The notes beneath the pieces were generated by a model. The model made no database searches and had not been told where the DNA came from. It was given only the letters and a program-made list of their open reading frames with translations. Source: Nitzschia sp. DOCU1 (taxonomy: Eukaryota; Bacillariophyta; Bacillariophyceae; Bacillariales; Bacillariaceae). Taken from it: a DNA stretch of 64,000 bases. Position 1 is the stretch's first letter; the number at the start of each line of letters is the position of its first letter. Below, in pieces: positions 1 to 9,783 of the stretch. The stretch is from NCBI GenBank assembly GCA_951394045.1, contig OX595988.1, positions 2,061,352 through 2,125,351 of the forward strand, read 5' to 3'. Position numbers and translations under genes: made by a program.

Positions 1-1138
1 AACAATAACTTCATAGAAACCAATCTATCGCCGCAATTACTCAACACTACCGCTATCACTAGCTATCGCCCAGCGATACAGCCAATTCGGACCGTATCGT
101 CACACGACGCCATCCACTTACAACAATACTAACTCCCTTCTTTACTTCGTTTACAAAACTAAAGTATGTCTACTAGGCATGCAACTGCTAGTGCCACTAT
201 TGTAAGTTGCTTCATGTTGGTGGGGTGGCAATAACAATGAAACGAATGGATGTGAATGAATACACGGAAGATCGATGACTCTGTCCCACTGTTTCGGTGC
301 TTAAAGGATCGACATAGAGTGGGACAGTGGGGGTCATTCAGGGATGCCAGCGTGCACGCCTGCCATTGACTGCGTTACACTGCGGTACGGTTAAGAAAGG
401 GCAATTCGGAATGCACGGTTAAGAACGAGGGTCATACTTCAATCGGATCCCGCATTCATTTTTGTCTTTCATCTCGAGTACGTATGTACTTGCTATCAGG
501 CACTTCCATGTGGAACTAAACGCTGAAAATTGAGTCTAACGAGTCATAATATCTAATCGAAGGAATCAACTATTCCTACCGGCCGGCGGTAATAGTATCA
601 TAGCCGAGCCAGTGTTCAGTCCGTCTCGTCAGCGCCACATGCAACCACTCCTCCCGTCGCCGCTTACAAGGGGCGCAAACTTGATTGGGTGTGGTTACAC
701 ATGCACGTGGGAGCCTGATGTTTCGGGTGGGGGAGTAGGCGGGGATGTACCATTGGTATGATTTGGGTTGGGCACCCTTGACGTCGCAGTGGGTGCTTAG
801 CCTGGGCGAAAGAAGACGTAGAGACGTTAGACATGTGCGTGCATTTTAGCAGTAGTGGGTCCGCCACGCGGAGTCGAGTAAGTCGTTGAAGGATGATCTT
901 GCCTGTGCGTGGATAAGGCGTGGGGTTCTGCATTCGTTGTGGCTCTGCCATGTGGAGGAGTCGAGGTAGTTGTGTTATGATGGTTGTTGGATGTGGAAAA
1001 GACGGTCGTGCTGCATACGTTGTGGCTCTGCCATAATGCACGTTGACAACGTTAATGGAAGACGCCATTTACATAATATTTATATTAGTTAGATTTAAAG
1101 AAACAACATATAAAGAGTGCTGAAATGCCCAGCATTGA
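1..1138. other. Repeat-derived stretch without a convincing gene
   Basis: No open frame here has coding-like composition. An inverted pair of about 10 bp (CTGTCCCACT near 281 and AGTGGGACAG near 318) could form a hairpin. A 22-bp motif containing GTTGTGGCTCTGCCAT occurs twice (near 938 and 1019). The motif TTAATGGAAGAYGCCA near 1052 recurs near 2300, which suggests that 1050-2380 is bounded by related repeats. Confidence 0.4.
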
Positions 1139-1545
1139 TCAGCTTGATGCTGCCGGTTCCTTCCTGGCTGATTTGCCACTGTTGCGCGGTGATTTACGTT
1201 GGGGAGACCCACCGCCGTCTTGAGGCGTCTGTTGCACTGGCTTCTTCTTGTTTCTGGTGGACGAGGCTGTGTTTGTCGTTGGTTTCCCTGCTCCTTTCTT
1301 GTGCGTCGCCGGAGCCTTGTCATTGTCCTCCATTACTGATCCCTTCTGCTTGGTTTTGTTGGGTGACGTAGCGTCTGCGACTTGTTTCGGAGAGGCTTTG
1401 TTCCCGGCCTGTGTTGCTACCTTTCTTTTCTTTGCTGGCGGCTCGTTCGTTGCAGCAGAACTTGCGGTTGACTTTGCATTGTCGTCGAGGAGGGGGTGGT
1501 ACAGCCTCCCATCCTTGATGACAACCTCGGTTGCCTTTGCATTCT
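1139..1545 (-). pseudogene. 3' fragment of a lysine-rich protein with nuclear-localisation-like motif
   Basis: Reading the minus strand, a frame is open from 1600 down to a TGA at 1139-1141. From about 1545 it reads as plausible protein: a short ordered stretch (AKATEVVIKDGRLYHPLL), then a Lys/Ala/Ser/Pro-rich tail containing PPAKKRKV, very like a classical monopartite nuclear localisation signal. There is no start codon at the 5' side. At about 1545 the helicase fragment begins on the opposite strand, so the gene looks cut by a rearrangement or insertion. The family is not recognised. The frame could be chance, but its composition and length argue for a gene remnant. Confidence 0.4.
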
Positions 1546-2253
1546 TGGCCAGAATGGGGCTTATACAACAACGCGTCGGGGAGGGTGATAGATTTGGTAT
1601 TCAAAGAAGGCGAATCCCCCAACAGCAAAAGTCTCCCGGTGTATGTGCTTGTCGAGTTTCCTTCGTATACGGGAAAGGCGTTCATTGAGTCACAGCCAAC
1701 GTATGTGCCTCTGGTTCCAGTCACTGTTCATTGCCAGAAAGGATGCTGTGCGAGAACACAGTTGCCACTCCGACTTGCATACGGCCAGACCATACACACC
1801 TTCCAAGGACTTACAGTCGGTACAGACGATAACCATACAACCTACAAAACACCATCGATCGTAATCTATCCTGGTTCATTGTCCTTCGAAGGAAAAAACC
1901 CGGGCCTCTTCTATTCGGCCTGTTCTAGAGGTACTACGATCGGGACAGCTGAAGACCCGCTATCATCGTCGATCTACTTTCAAGGACAATCTATGTCAAA
2001 AGAACGAGTCGCCGACATGACACGGACAAAGAAGGGTGAAGTTTTTAAACGGATAATCAAAAGAAAACAATGGACGGAGTTGCTCGACAGCCACAACAGG
2101 CGGGTCATTTTCAGCAAGAAAGAAGAGACCGAGATCATCGAGTGGATGAGGACAACGAAGCACAATCCTTCGTCGCTGGATGCAATCATCTCGAAATACA
2201 ACATGGCAAATACAAAGTTACTGACACGAACAGATGAATCAACGAACTATTAG
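1522..2253 (+). pseudogene. Pif1-like helicase, C-terminal fragment
   Basis: The frame encodes the C-terminal third of a Pif1-family (superfamily 1B) DNA helicase. It has the segment LPLHSWPEWGLYNNASGRV, matching the region where Pif1 proteins read 'GLYNGA.GTV', and later AYGQTIHTFQGLTVG, the family's late helicase motif (usually T-x-H-K-x-Q-G). The Walker A and B half is absent, and a stop lies just upstream at 1519-1521, so the piece is 5'-truncated. Pif1-like domains in algae occur in Helitrons and in large repeat families, so a mobile origin is likely. It is probably not expressed as a helicase. Confidence 0.7.
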
Positions 2254-2297
2254 ACAACTGTTCGGTCCGAATCTTTACAGTATTTGCGAATATGCAA

Positions 2298-2378
2298 CTT
2301 AATGGAAGATGCCAATAACATACAATTGGATATCAGCGTAATGAAACTTTTTGGAAGATGCCAATAACACACAATTGG
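2298..2378. repeat. Short direct repeat pair, TGGAAGATGCCAATAACA motif
   Basis: The motif TGGAAGATGCCAATAACA is followed by a near-identical ACAATTGGAT tail and occurs twice, starting near 2303 and 2353. A similar sequence in inverted orientation (TGTTATTGGTGTC) lies near 3323 and 4690, each about 180-280 bp upstream of one of the two paralogous minus-strand ORFs. They could be terminal sequences of a small element or conserved upstream DNA of the duplicated gene. Confidence 0.4.
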
Positions 2379-2379
2379 A

Positions 2380-3048
2380 TCAGACATCAAAGCCGACTCC
2401 GTGTGGACCGTCCATTGCACATGTCATGTCGAATTCTATGGCGGGGCCGCCTCTGAGTTCACGAAGATGGTCTCTCTTGTACCCAATTGCCCTGATATGG
2501 AAATGACCCAACCACTCTTTCATCTCTTTCGATTTGGCATTGCGGATAGCAAGCTCCCATCCTTCGATATCACGGTCCCAAACCTCGGACCAGTAGAAGG
2601 TCTCGTTCACGAATGTGGTGCCATCATCGCGGAAGGATATGAGTTTGTATTGTCTTGCTCTCCCGTACAGCTGGGGTACAACGGCAAGCGCATCAAAGGG
2701 GTTCTCATGGTTATTGCTTAGCCATTCTGCCACAAGTGCGAGATAACGGACGACCTGTTGATACACGAACACGTCCAATGCATGGTATTTCGTCTTCCGA
2801 AGATCCTCGAATTCATCTCAGAACTGTCGGAAGTGGCTCTCTTTGTTTTCCCTGAGCCTTTGAGTGTTCCACTTGCAATGAGGAAACAGGTCCATTGCAT
2901 CAAAAAACAAGAATGTATGTTCCCAGTATTGCAGACGGTTTTCCAGAAAATGGGTCACAAAACCGAGGATTCTTTCGTTCCGTCCATCGTCGTTTTCGTT
3001 TTGAGTGTCGTCGTCTTCGACGCTCGAGATGGATACGGTGGACGACAT
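2380..3048 (-). pseudogene. Unknown-family ORF, copy A, one in-frame TGA
   Basis: From ATG at 3046-3048 a frame runs to a stop at 2380, interrupted once by TGA at 2818-2820. The frame stays coding-like on both sides of that codon. It is a paralogue of the ORF at 3659-4450: both share a W-E-H-x-x-L-F-F-D-A-M block and a block reading KLI-F--DG----FYW--VW. The family is not recognised. Acidic and aromatic residues are frequent, with no signal peptide. The single TGA with no frameshift suggests recent inactivation, for instance by CGA to TGA. Confidence 0.5.
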
Positions 3049-3364
3049 GATGATATGTGAATATTCATTCGCAATGTCGATCGTCAATGTGCAGTTGGTG
3101 CCGGTCGCAAATGGGCAAGGGGAGCGTTGAGTCGTTCACGAAATAAGGGTCAACCGTTGGATATGAGAATGCTGACACACGAGGCGAACGACAGGGAGGA
3201 TCGTCGAGAACAAAATGAGACACGAACTCGCAGAAAAGACAAAAAAGCTTGTCGTTGGGGAGTTCCTAAGTATTTATAATCCTGGCGACAAAATGACACA
3301 ATGAATGGCGACGAATCATAAATGTTATTGGTGTCTTACAAAAACAGGCGGACCCTGTTTCCAA

Positions 3365-3646
3365 CTAAATGACGACAGGCATACTGTTGCCTTGACGGCG
3401 TTGGCTATACTTCATGCAGTATTCGTTGCATGCATGAAGATTGAGTGCTTCTACCACATGGGCTATCTCGTTTTCCAAGAAGTCCATATTTGTGTCGGTG
3501 GAAGCCAGGACAGGCAAACAAACGGCCGGGTCAAATACATCGCGGGGCGGACCCGGAATTTCATTGGCATGGGATGAGCGGCGGGCCCGTTCTTCTCTCC
3601 GATGCATGTTCAATACGAACGCCAGACGCGTGAGTAATCGTACCAA
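3365..3646 (-). pseudogene. Continuation of copy B with Cys/His knuckle
   Basis: This lies in the same frame as 3659-4450 but beyond two TGA codons. It contains HVVEALNLHACNEYCMK, an H-x-C-x3-C knuckle. From memory, a similar knuckle occurs in the N-terminal parts of Helitron/Pif1-type repeat proteins of algae and oomycetes, which would link it to the helicase fragment at 1522-2253. The next stop is at 3365. There is no ATG before the conserved part, so it is probably a broken remnant rather than a gene. Confidence 0.3.
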
Positions 3647-3658
3647 TCAACGCCACCC

Positions 3659-4450
3659 TCACGAATGGGCGCAAGTGTATCGGTTTCGTTGACGATTCGC
3701 TCGTTGCATCAAGGATGGATTGTATGCAGGGACCCTAAGTTGTGGACTTGGCGAAGCAGGGTCGTTTATGATTGGGAACCAAAGGGGGAAGTCCCTGGCA
3801 CGAGGCAAAGCAAAGTTCCAACGCTCTTCTCGATTCAAACCAATTGGAATGATCACCCTTGGCAACACCCACACGCCCAAGCGACAGACAGGAAAGTTGT
3901 AAGCAACGGGCAGACCACCGTTGGTATCGGACTTGTAAATGACAGGGAGGCTGTTCTCTCTCTCCACTTCACTGTATCCGAACGGGCCACCTGCCCGTCT
4001 CGACAGGACCCCAAACCATTTCCCAGTGGTGGGGGTAGGATTCGCAACACCTTGACCAGACCACATTTTGTCGAACCAAACAACGTTCCAATAGAAATTG
4101 TTTTTCTTGAGAACGGATCCGTCGGCGTCAAACTTAATGAGTTTCAGCACAGATGCCCGGCGGTGGTACTTCCTCATCTTTGAACGAGTGATCCGTACAT
4201 GCGCATGGTCCACGATGACGGCGGTAAGGTAAGAGTACAACATGGAAGTGTATTGTTGGTACATCTTCCGGTTAAATACTTGAGGACGAGCAAGAACAGG
4301 GTGCCACCACATTTCAATCAGTTCGTCAAGAGCCTCACCGTATTTCGTCATTTTAACCTCGTTGTGGTCGGGGAAGGTGGACGCGAACATAGCCATGGCA
4401 TCGAAGAAGAGCAACTGGTGCTCCCATTGTTGGAGCATGGAAGATTCCAT
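3659..4450 (-). pseudogene. Unknown-family ORF, copy B, degenerate 3' end
   Basis: This is the second member of the pair with 2380-3048. The frame is also open upstream to 4516 without an ATG; the first ATG is at 4448-4450. It carries the same FFDAM and FYWNVVW blocks and a longer C-terminal half rich in Pro and Trp. It ends at TGA 3659-3661, followed in frame by another TGA at 3647-3649, after which the same frame is open to 3365. A second frame across 3600-3670 also looks coding, so a small frameshift near 3660 is likely. Function is unknown. Confidence 0.4.
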
Positions 4451-4786
4451 TCCTCTTCGGGAAAAACGGTGATCATGGGTAACAACATGGTTAACAGGAT
4501 CCCAAGATTTGAGCACTATTTCGACATTATGACACCCTCATGACGAGACAAAGAGGGAGAGAGCACCTTGCGGGATTTAGCTAAAATAATATTAGTCGAC
4601 CGTTAGAAGCGAATATTTTGACTTTTTTTTCTTCCCGGGAGCCAATTCGCAATATCAGGTTTCACAGTGAAACAGAAGCAAATTCCAAAATGTTATTGGT
4701 GTCGTACAATAACTGGCAATGAGACAATAGTCGACTACTTCGACCGTAACATCCGCGCGACCGGAGCGCGCGAGTCGCAAATCTCT

Positions 4787-4790
4787 TTAA
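4787..4790. other. TTAA target site, left
   Basis: TTAA directly precedes the left terminal repeat. The matching copy at 8589-8592 follows the right terminal repeat. TTAA duplication is the hallmark of piggyBac transposition. Confidence 0.75.
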
Positions 4791-4812
4791 CTCCAATTGT
4801 AAGACGGCCAAG

Positions 4813-4880
4813 AATGTGACAATATAGTGTCACGGCGGCCCGGCGCGCGCCAAAATGTGACTATTTTTGTCACATTTTTC
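4813..4880. repeat. Subterminal palindromes, left end of piggyBac element
   Basis: Two imperfect palindromes built on AATGTGAC...GTCAC occur at 4813-4833 and 4852-4880, with a further half-site near 4908. They mirror the palindrome near the right end (8553-8580) and are plausible transposase-binding sites (inference). Confidence 0.6.
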
Positions 4881-5004
4881 TTAACCCACCCCCCCCCGGT
4901 TAAGAAGAATGTGACACTTTTCTCTTAACCCGGCTTAACCGGACCCTCCCTCCAATGCTGAAATCTGGTGCCAATGACCATAAAATAGAAGTCATTCTAC
5001 AACC

Positions 5005-5460
5005 ATGAGCAAGAAACCAAAGCGCCAGTCTACCTTCGACAAACACATCAGCATCGTCTGTGTCCCGCAGCCCGGCGCAACCGACAAGGAGATTGATGCC
5101 TACGTGAAGGCGCAGTTTCGTGCTGCAATGCCCCCCTGCGAATTATGTGGGGAGTATCCCTGTGTGCTCGACCAGTATGTTGACGATGACATGCTGAACC
5201 AGGACTACGAGGAGGAAAAGCCATCCCTTATGCAGTACATGGCAACGATGGGAGACAAGATGAAGGAGAGTGGGTCGGACAACAAGGCCATCCGCTTCGC
5301 ACTCTACAGCATCGCATCTCGCTTTGTACACGGCACCCTCGGCAAAGGCAATCGCAAGCCCCTTCCCCAGTGCGTGCAAACGGAGATACGTGACTGCTAC
5401 CCAGCTCACATTGGTGAATCCTACACAGGATTCAAAGAAGGGTCTAGTAGCAACAAGTAG
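5005..5460 (+). CDS. Small accessory ORF of the piggyBac element
   Basis: This 151-aa ORF starts at an ATG just inside the left end and runs convergent to the transposase. Its basic N-terminus (MSKKPKRQSTFDK) could be a nuclear signal. A Cys cluster, PPCELCGEYPC at about residues 46-56, suggests a small metal-binding site. The C-terminal part has CVQTEIRDCYP and YTGFKE. I do not recognise a named domain. Similar short Cys-containing proteins are, as far as I recall, common in diatom genomes. Because it lies wholly inside the terminal repeats, it belongs to the transposon and may assist or regulate transposition (inference). It is intact, unlike the transposase. Confidence 0.65.
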   Translation: MSKKPKRQSTFDKHISIVCVPQPGATDKEIDAYVKAQFRAAMPPCELCGEYPCVLDQYVDDDMLNQDYEEEKPSLMQYMATMGDKMKESGSDNKAIRFALYSIASRFVHGTLGKGNRKPLPQCVQTEIRDCYPAHIGESYTGFKEGSSSNK

Positions 5461-5531
5461 AGTATTAACATATAATAAGTACTAGTCTTGTAAACTTTAC
5501 TACTTAGTAGTAGTCTTGTAAACTTTACTAC

Positions 5532-8357
5532 TTATAGATCATTATCCTCCGTTCTTTGTTTCTTGTGAAGTTCCCTTAGTTCCAATAGCTTGGGGTTACT
5601 AGTCTTTGTCTGTGTTTTGTTGTTGTGTCCTGCACCCCATATTTGTCTCCCATTGGTTGTTTTCACTATGTCGTGGCAAGTCATGTTGGCCGGGAACAAC
5701 AAATGGATCTTTCGTTTCTTGTCAAGTATGTGTTCATGTACGTGTAGCTTGCATGTGTTGTAGTAAAAAATCCTCTTACGAATGCCCTGACCACTTGTCC
5801 CACCCACTTTCCAGTCCGTCTGGCAGACAGTGCATCGTGACTGACAGCTTTTACTTTCCGAAAGCCGGCACTCACGTTCGTCTACACCCCATTCATCCTC
5901 ATTGATTGCTGTCGGTTCGTTTGCCAAATTGTTCGCCACTTGCAACTCGTCTCGGTCCTTGTACTTGCACAATTCTTCAGCAATGTATCGGTAGAATCTC
6001 CTCCTATCAAAGTAGTATCTGTCGGGCCGATCCTTCCTCGAAAGATTCCACGCCACCAGGGCATTCAGCAGCATTACGTCGAGAACCGCGAAGAAACTCT
6101 TCTTGTACCATTTCTTGAAATGGGACTTTCTCGCAAACCCGCCCATATGCATTCGTAGTTGGTCCCCTTTATCAACTCCACCCATGAACCGATGATAGAT
6201 TTTCAATGCACGCGGACACTGGACCATGCGTAGATTTCCATTTTTTTCACGTCTCTGTGCCATCTCGTAGCGCGAGTCCAGTATCGTACTGCAAACGTTC
6301 ACCACCCTGTTATCGTACCACTGCATAACGAGCACTTTGTTAGCTTTGTCAAGTGCCACTTTGCACGTACCCCGCTCCATATCTTTTTTCTTAACCATCG
6401 TCATGATTTCCTTTGGCCAGCCCTTTCTACCGGGCACGCATGTGCCGGTGGAAAGGATCTTGCACCGATCGCGCAACAGGACCCCTAGCTCTGGACACAT
6501 GTACCAACGGTCCATCGAAATGCAACGATACCCATAAGCAGTGTCCTTCGCAATGCCAGTTTGGATGACTGCATTCATTACCGCCTTTTGCGTTGTTCCA
6601 AGCCCGCGCACCGACTCGTCAATCTTCAGCGCGTTTTGATCGTTCTTCCCTTGGTAGACATCAAGGTGGAGGACGTTGTAGTTCGTTGCATCTGCCAATA
6701 TGAAAAACTCAACTCGAAATTTCTGCGGCTTTTGCTTGTTGTACATGCGTACAGGACAGAGACGGCTTCAACAACTCACGCTGCCTTCGTCAAAGGACAG
6801 ATGCCCCGACGGAATGAACGTCCTCTTCGCCGCTTCGTTCAGTTCGTTGATCGCACGCCTCAGCTGATAGCACTTGTCGCCTCCTAGACCAGCGTCCTTC
6901 TGTTCTGGATGGAAGGCACCACGGATTTGCTGAAAACGCCAAAGTGGCATAATTTTCTGCACCCAACCTTTGGAGTCTTCTAGTAGCAGACTCGGAGCAC
7001 CACTGCCACAGCCGGTGTATAGTACCTGGTCGTTGTCATCGAAGTAGGCCCTGTACCCCCCGCCGTCTCGTTCCTCCATTGAGATTCGCAGTATGATGCC
7101 CATGAAGCGGTGCATTTCTCCCAAAGTCACCGGCGTCCACGGATAACCCAAGTAGTGGTGGGTTTTTTGCGGGAGTTTTGGACGAATGCTGATCTTGAAA
7201 TAGTCGTTCGTCTCCGTCACCAGTTGCTTGACGAAGCTCCGGGTGAAACCACCGCAGACGCAAAAACAGTCGGTGGGACTGTCGAAAGAATCGGCGACTC
7301 CGGGTCTTAGACCAGTCGGTCCGTGATAGTCGTCGGGAGGGTGGTCTTGATGAAGAGTTCCGCCCTGGACTTCGTCGAATCTCCATTCAAGAGCGTCGAG
7401 CAACTCTTTTAGACCCACATCCTCCTGGGTAGATTCTTCCTCTTTGCCATCGCCGTCGCTGTCCTCGTCGTCAAATTCCTCTCAGATTTCCTCCCACGCG
7501 TCGTCATCCTCATCTACTTCGGAACCATCGTCAGAGTCGGAATCTACCACAGTCTCAACAGATACTGTAGACCTAGTCGATCGATTGTTGATTGTTGCCT
7601 GCTGCTGTGTGAGCGACTGTGTCAGCGTTGATACTGAGTCGGCAGCAGTCAACAAGGTAGCACGACGAACGCATCGTAGTGGGGTTGCCATATCGTCTCC
7701 ACGGTTGACAGGTGGAGAATTACCAGCGGCTGTAGGATTAGCAGTTGCGGCAGGTGGCGGCAAGTTGTTTGCTGCAGGTGTCTCCAAATTGTTGTCGGGA
7801 GCCACCAACGAGGAAAATAACAGCTGGAGGACTTCACGAACACCCGCAGGCCCTGCCTCGTCATATGCGTCGATGGCAATGTCAAACATTGCCTTAAACT
7901 CCGGTGGGTACCATCTCCTGAGGAGATCTTTGTTGATTGTGGGTGGCATGCCGGTCGAATATTTTTCCCAGTCAACACGATACTGGCCACCGTTCTTCCG
8001 CTTGTTTGGGCATTCGGCGATGACTCCTACTAGACATCCGTCGATACCATCAATTGGCATCCCAGTGACGGAATATAAAGTAGAGCCAGCCAGCATTTTC
8101 TTCTGACCATATTTGGCCCGTTTGCGTGTCGTGGCGGTAGGCTGGCCTGGGACAACCACAGCTTCGTCTGGCGGTGCGGGATCTTGCGCTTCATCGACCG
8201 AATTCGAGATCATTGTTGCGTCAGTAGTAACGGCCCCCCGGATTTCGTCGTTGGGGATCTGCGATGCGTCAAAAAGGTTCCTCACTATCTCGTCGGTGAA
8301 GGGTGATGTAGAACGAGACCGATGCACAGGTTCTTGGGGGGAAGAAGGAGCCGACAT
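5532..8357 (-). pseudogene. piggyBac transposase with two in-frame TGA codons
   Basis: One frame runs from ATG at 8355-8357 to the stop at 5532 (942 codons), interrupted only by TGA at 7482-7484 and 6768-6770. The N-terminal third is acidic and low-complexity. The DDE_Tnp_1_7 catalytic domain follows. The three catalytic aspartates are visible in LSFDEG (about residue 523), ISMDRW (about 616) and MGGVDKGDQ (about 729). A Cys-rich tail (residues about 830-900, CRLSESKSCQSRCTVCQ) fits the family's C-terminal zinc-binding region. No frameshift is needed, so both stops look like single substitutions. The second sits 7 residues after the first catalytic Asp and would abolish activity unless read through. 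Confidence 0.85.
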
Positions 8358-8552
8358 GTTGGGTGTTGCAAAATTTTGAAATTTTGATGCCGACAGGACA
8401 AACAAACTTTGAGGCGAAAAAGGAACGCAATTATTCAAAATCCATCAGGAGTCACTGTGACCTTGCCATATCAGAATTTCACGAGCTTTCCAGCGGTGCA
8501 AAGTTTAGTAAGTGGGGACAGAGTTAAGTCCGTTTAAAGAAAACGTTTAAAA

Positions 8553-8580
8553 AATGTGACACTATTGTGTCACATTTTAC
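8553..8580. repeat. Perfect subterminal palindrome, right end of piggyBac element
   Basis: Twelve-base arms AAAATGTGACAC and GTGTCACATTTT flank a 4-base spacer, just inside the right terminal repeat. It matches the palindromes near the left end. Confidence 0.65.
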
Positions 8581-8588
8581 GATTGGAG

Positions 8589-8592
8589 TTAA
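8589..8592. other. TTAA target site, right
   Basis: TTAA follows the right terminal repeat and pairs with 4787-4790. Confidence 0.75.
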
Positions 8593-8933
8593 ACAACGAG
8601 GACATTTATAACAAAAAATCCGACTCTCCTAAACAAGATAATGCGGAAAATCGTTATCATTCAAAACAATTCATTACTGGACAAAAATTTCGCAAAAAAA
8701 AGTGGCCGCAGGCTCTTTAGATTCCGTTTTATACAAGGATGGATGTCTCCCAATTCACAATTCGACGTCGTCCCACCAAATACGGATTTCCACGTCTCGT
8801 GATCGCACACACATAGACGACCTTCGGGGATTAACCCACTGCGGCTCCATCATACACCTTAAAACTATTAGAGCTTGTAGAATCGCATCAGATAACTGCG
8901 TAGTGTGGCCTCTTTGTTAGCCTCGGCAAGGCG
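8593..8933. other. Upstream region of the coiled-coil gene
   Basis: This 341-bp gap lies between the piggyBac element and the next gene. No coding-like frame or recognisable promoter element was seen; it presumably holds the promoter and 5' UTR of the gene at 8934. Confidence 0.4.
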
Positions 8934-9755
8934 ATGGCGGTTCCTCCGGAGTCAAATCGAAAAAGGAAGACGAAGCTCGAGAAAATTGCTGAGCTAGAAA
9001 GCAAGGTGAAGATTTTGAACGAAGAAAATTCCCGTTTCCGGAGGGAAATACATTCTTTGAAGTCAACTGGTGTACGCGATGGTGTCAAAGTCGCGGCGTT
9101 TCCTGAGGTTTCCGCTGGGTCGAGTGGTAGTGAAGAAAAACTTAAAGAAGCAATTCGAGCCTTGAAGCGAGTTTCCGTGAAGCAAGAAGTGAGTCTGACT
9201 GCGCTGCGTTCAAAAGCAAGGCAAAGGAGAGCCGAGTTAGATCACAAGGATAAATGCATAGAGAGGTTGGAAGAACAGTTGAAGGCAATGGAGAAAGCAC
9301 ACGAACGGCTCAAAGGAAATGGCACCGGAGATGTTGGAGCTTTGCGCGCAAGGCTAGCTGACTTGGAGCTAAAGCTTGCCAAAGAGGAAGCCGGGAAGCA
9401 GGAGCAGTCGAAGGAACTAATCGCAAGCAAGGAAGACGTCAGCACTCTTAGAACTCAGCTGGACAATCTTAAAGGCAGGATGCATCGAGTCTCCAGCTCG
9501 AAGAGTCTGCGAAGCACAGATTCGTCGAATGCATCCTCGTCCGAAGATCTAGCCAGACTGAAAAGAGAACTCGCAAAGAAGACGGAAAAAATTGCTATCC
9601 TAGAAAACGACTTAGAAGAGGCCCGGGACGAGATATTCCAGCTAAGGAAAAGAAAGCAGACTGATGCTTCGTTTCCGACTACGCCGGCACCGGCGGGAGC
9701 CGACGACTTCTTTAGCGACAATGAAGACGACGAGGACGAATTCTGGGGAACATAG
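8934..9755 (+). CDS. Coiled-coil protein, acidic C-terminus
   Basis: This 273-aa single-exon ORF starts with MAVPPESNRKRKTKLEKI. A short basic N-terminus (NRKRKTK, possible nuclear signal) leads into heptad-like Leu/Ile/Glu/Lys-rich helix from about residue 15 to 55. A second long coiled-coil zone runs from about 65 to 245, broken by a Ser-rich linker near residue 190. The end is very acidic (DNEDDEDEFWGT). There is no signal peptide or membrane segment. It resembles structural or tethering coiled-coil proteins in general, but no family can be named. It is convergent with the HPPD-like gene, with only 28 bp between the stop codons. Confidence 0.8.
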   Translation: MAVPPESNRKRKTKLEKIAELESKVKILNEENSRFRREIHSLKSTGVRDGVKVAAFPEVSAGSSGSEEKLKEAIRALKRVSVKQEVSLTALRSKARQRRAELDHKDKCIERLEEQLKAMEKAHERLKGNGTGDVGALRARLADLELKLAKEEAGKQEQSKELIASKEDVSTLRTQLDNLKGRMHRVSSSKSLRSTDSSNASSSEDLARLKRELAKKTEKIAILENDLEEARDEIFQLRKRKQTDASFPTTPAPAGADDFFSDNEDDEDEFWGT

Positions 9756-9783
9756 CGCGGGGCCTGAAAATGCTTGGATCGCG

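Larger units (their letters stand above)
4791..8588. mobile_element. piggyBac-type DNA transposon, 3.8 kb
   Basis: The element is bounded by TTAA on both sides. Its ends are inverted: CTCCAATTGTAA at 4791-4802 and TTACGATTGGAG at 8577-8588 (one mismatch). Inside it carries a minus-strand piggyBac transposase (5532-8357, two in-frame stops) and a convergent small plus-strand ORF (5005-5460). Subterminal GTGAC/GTCAC palindromes lie next to both ends. All hallmarks of an autonomous element are present except an uninterrupted transposase frame. Confidence 0.85.

Noticed and set aside
664..1068. 134-codon minus-strand frame with ATG
   Set aside because: Composition is biased (Pro, Thr, His) and shaped by a duplicated 22-bp motif. 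No domain and no continuation.
5532..8357. Reassigned TGA codon as explanation for in-frame TGAs
   Set aside because: Host genes in the window end with TGA (HPPD-like, COQ1-like) as well as TAA and TAG, so TGA is a normal stop here.
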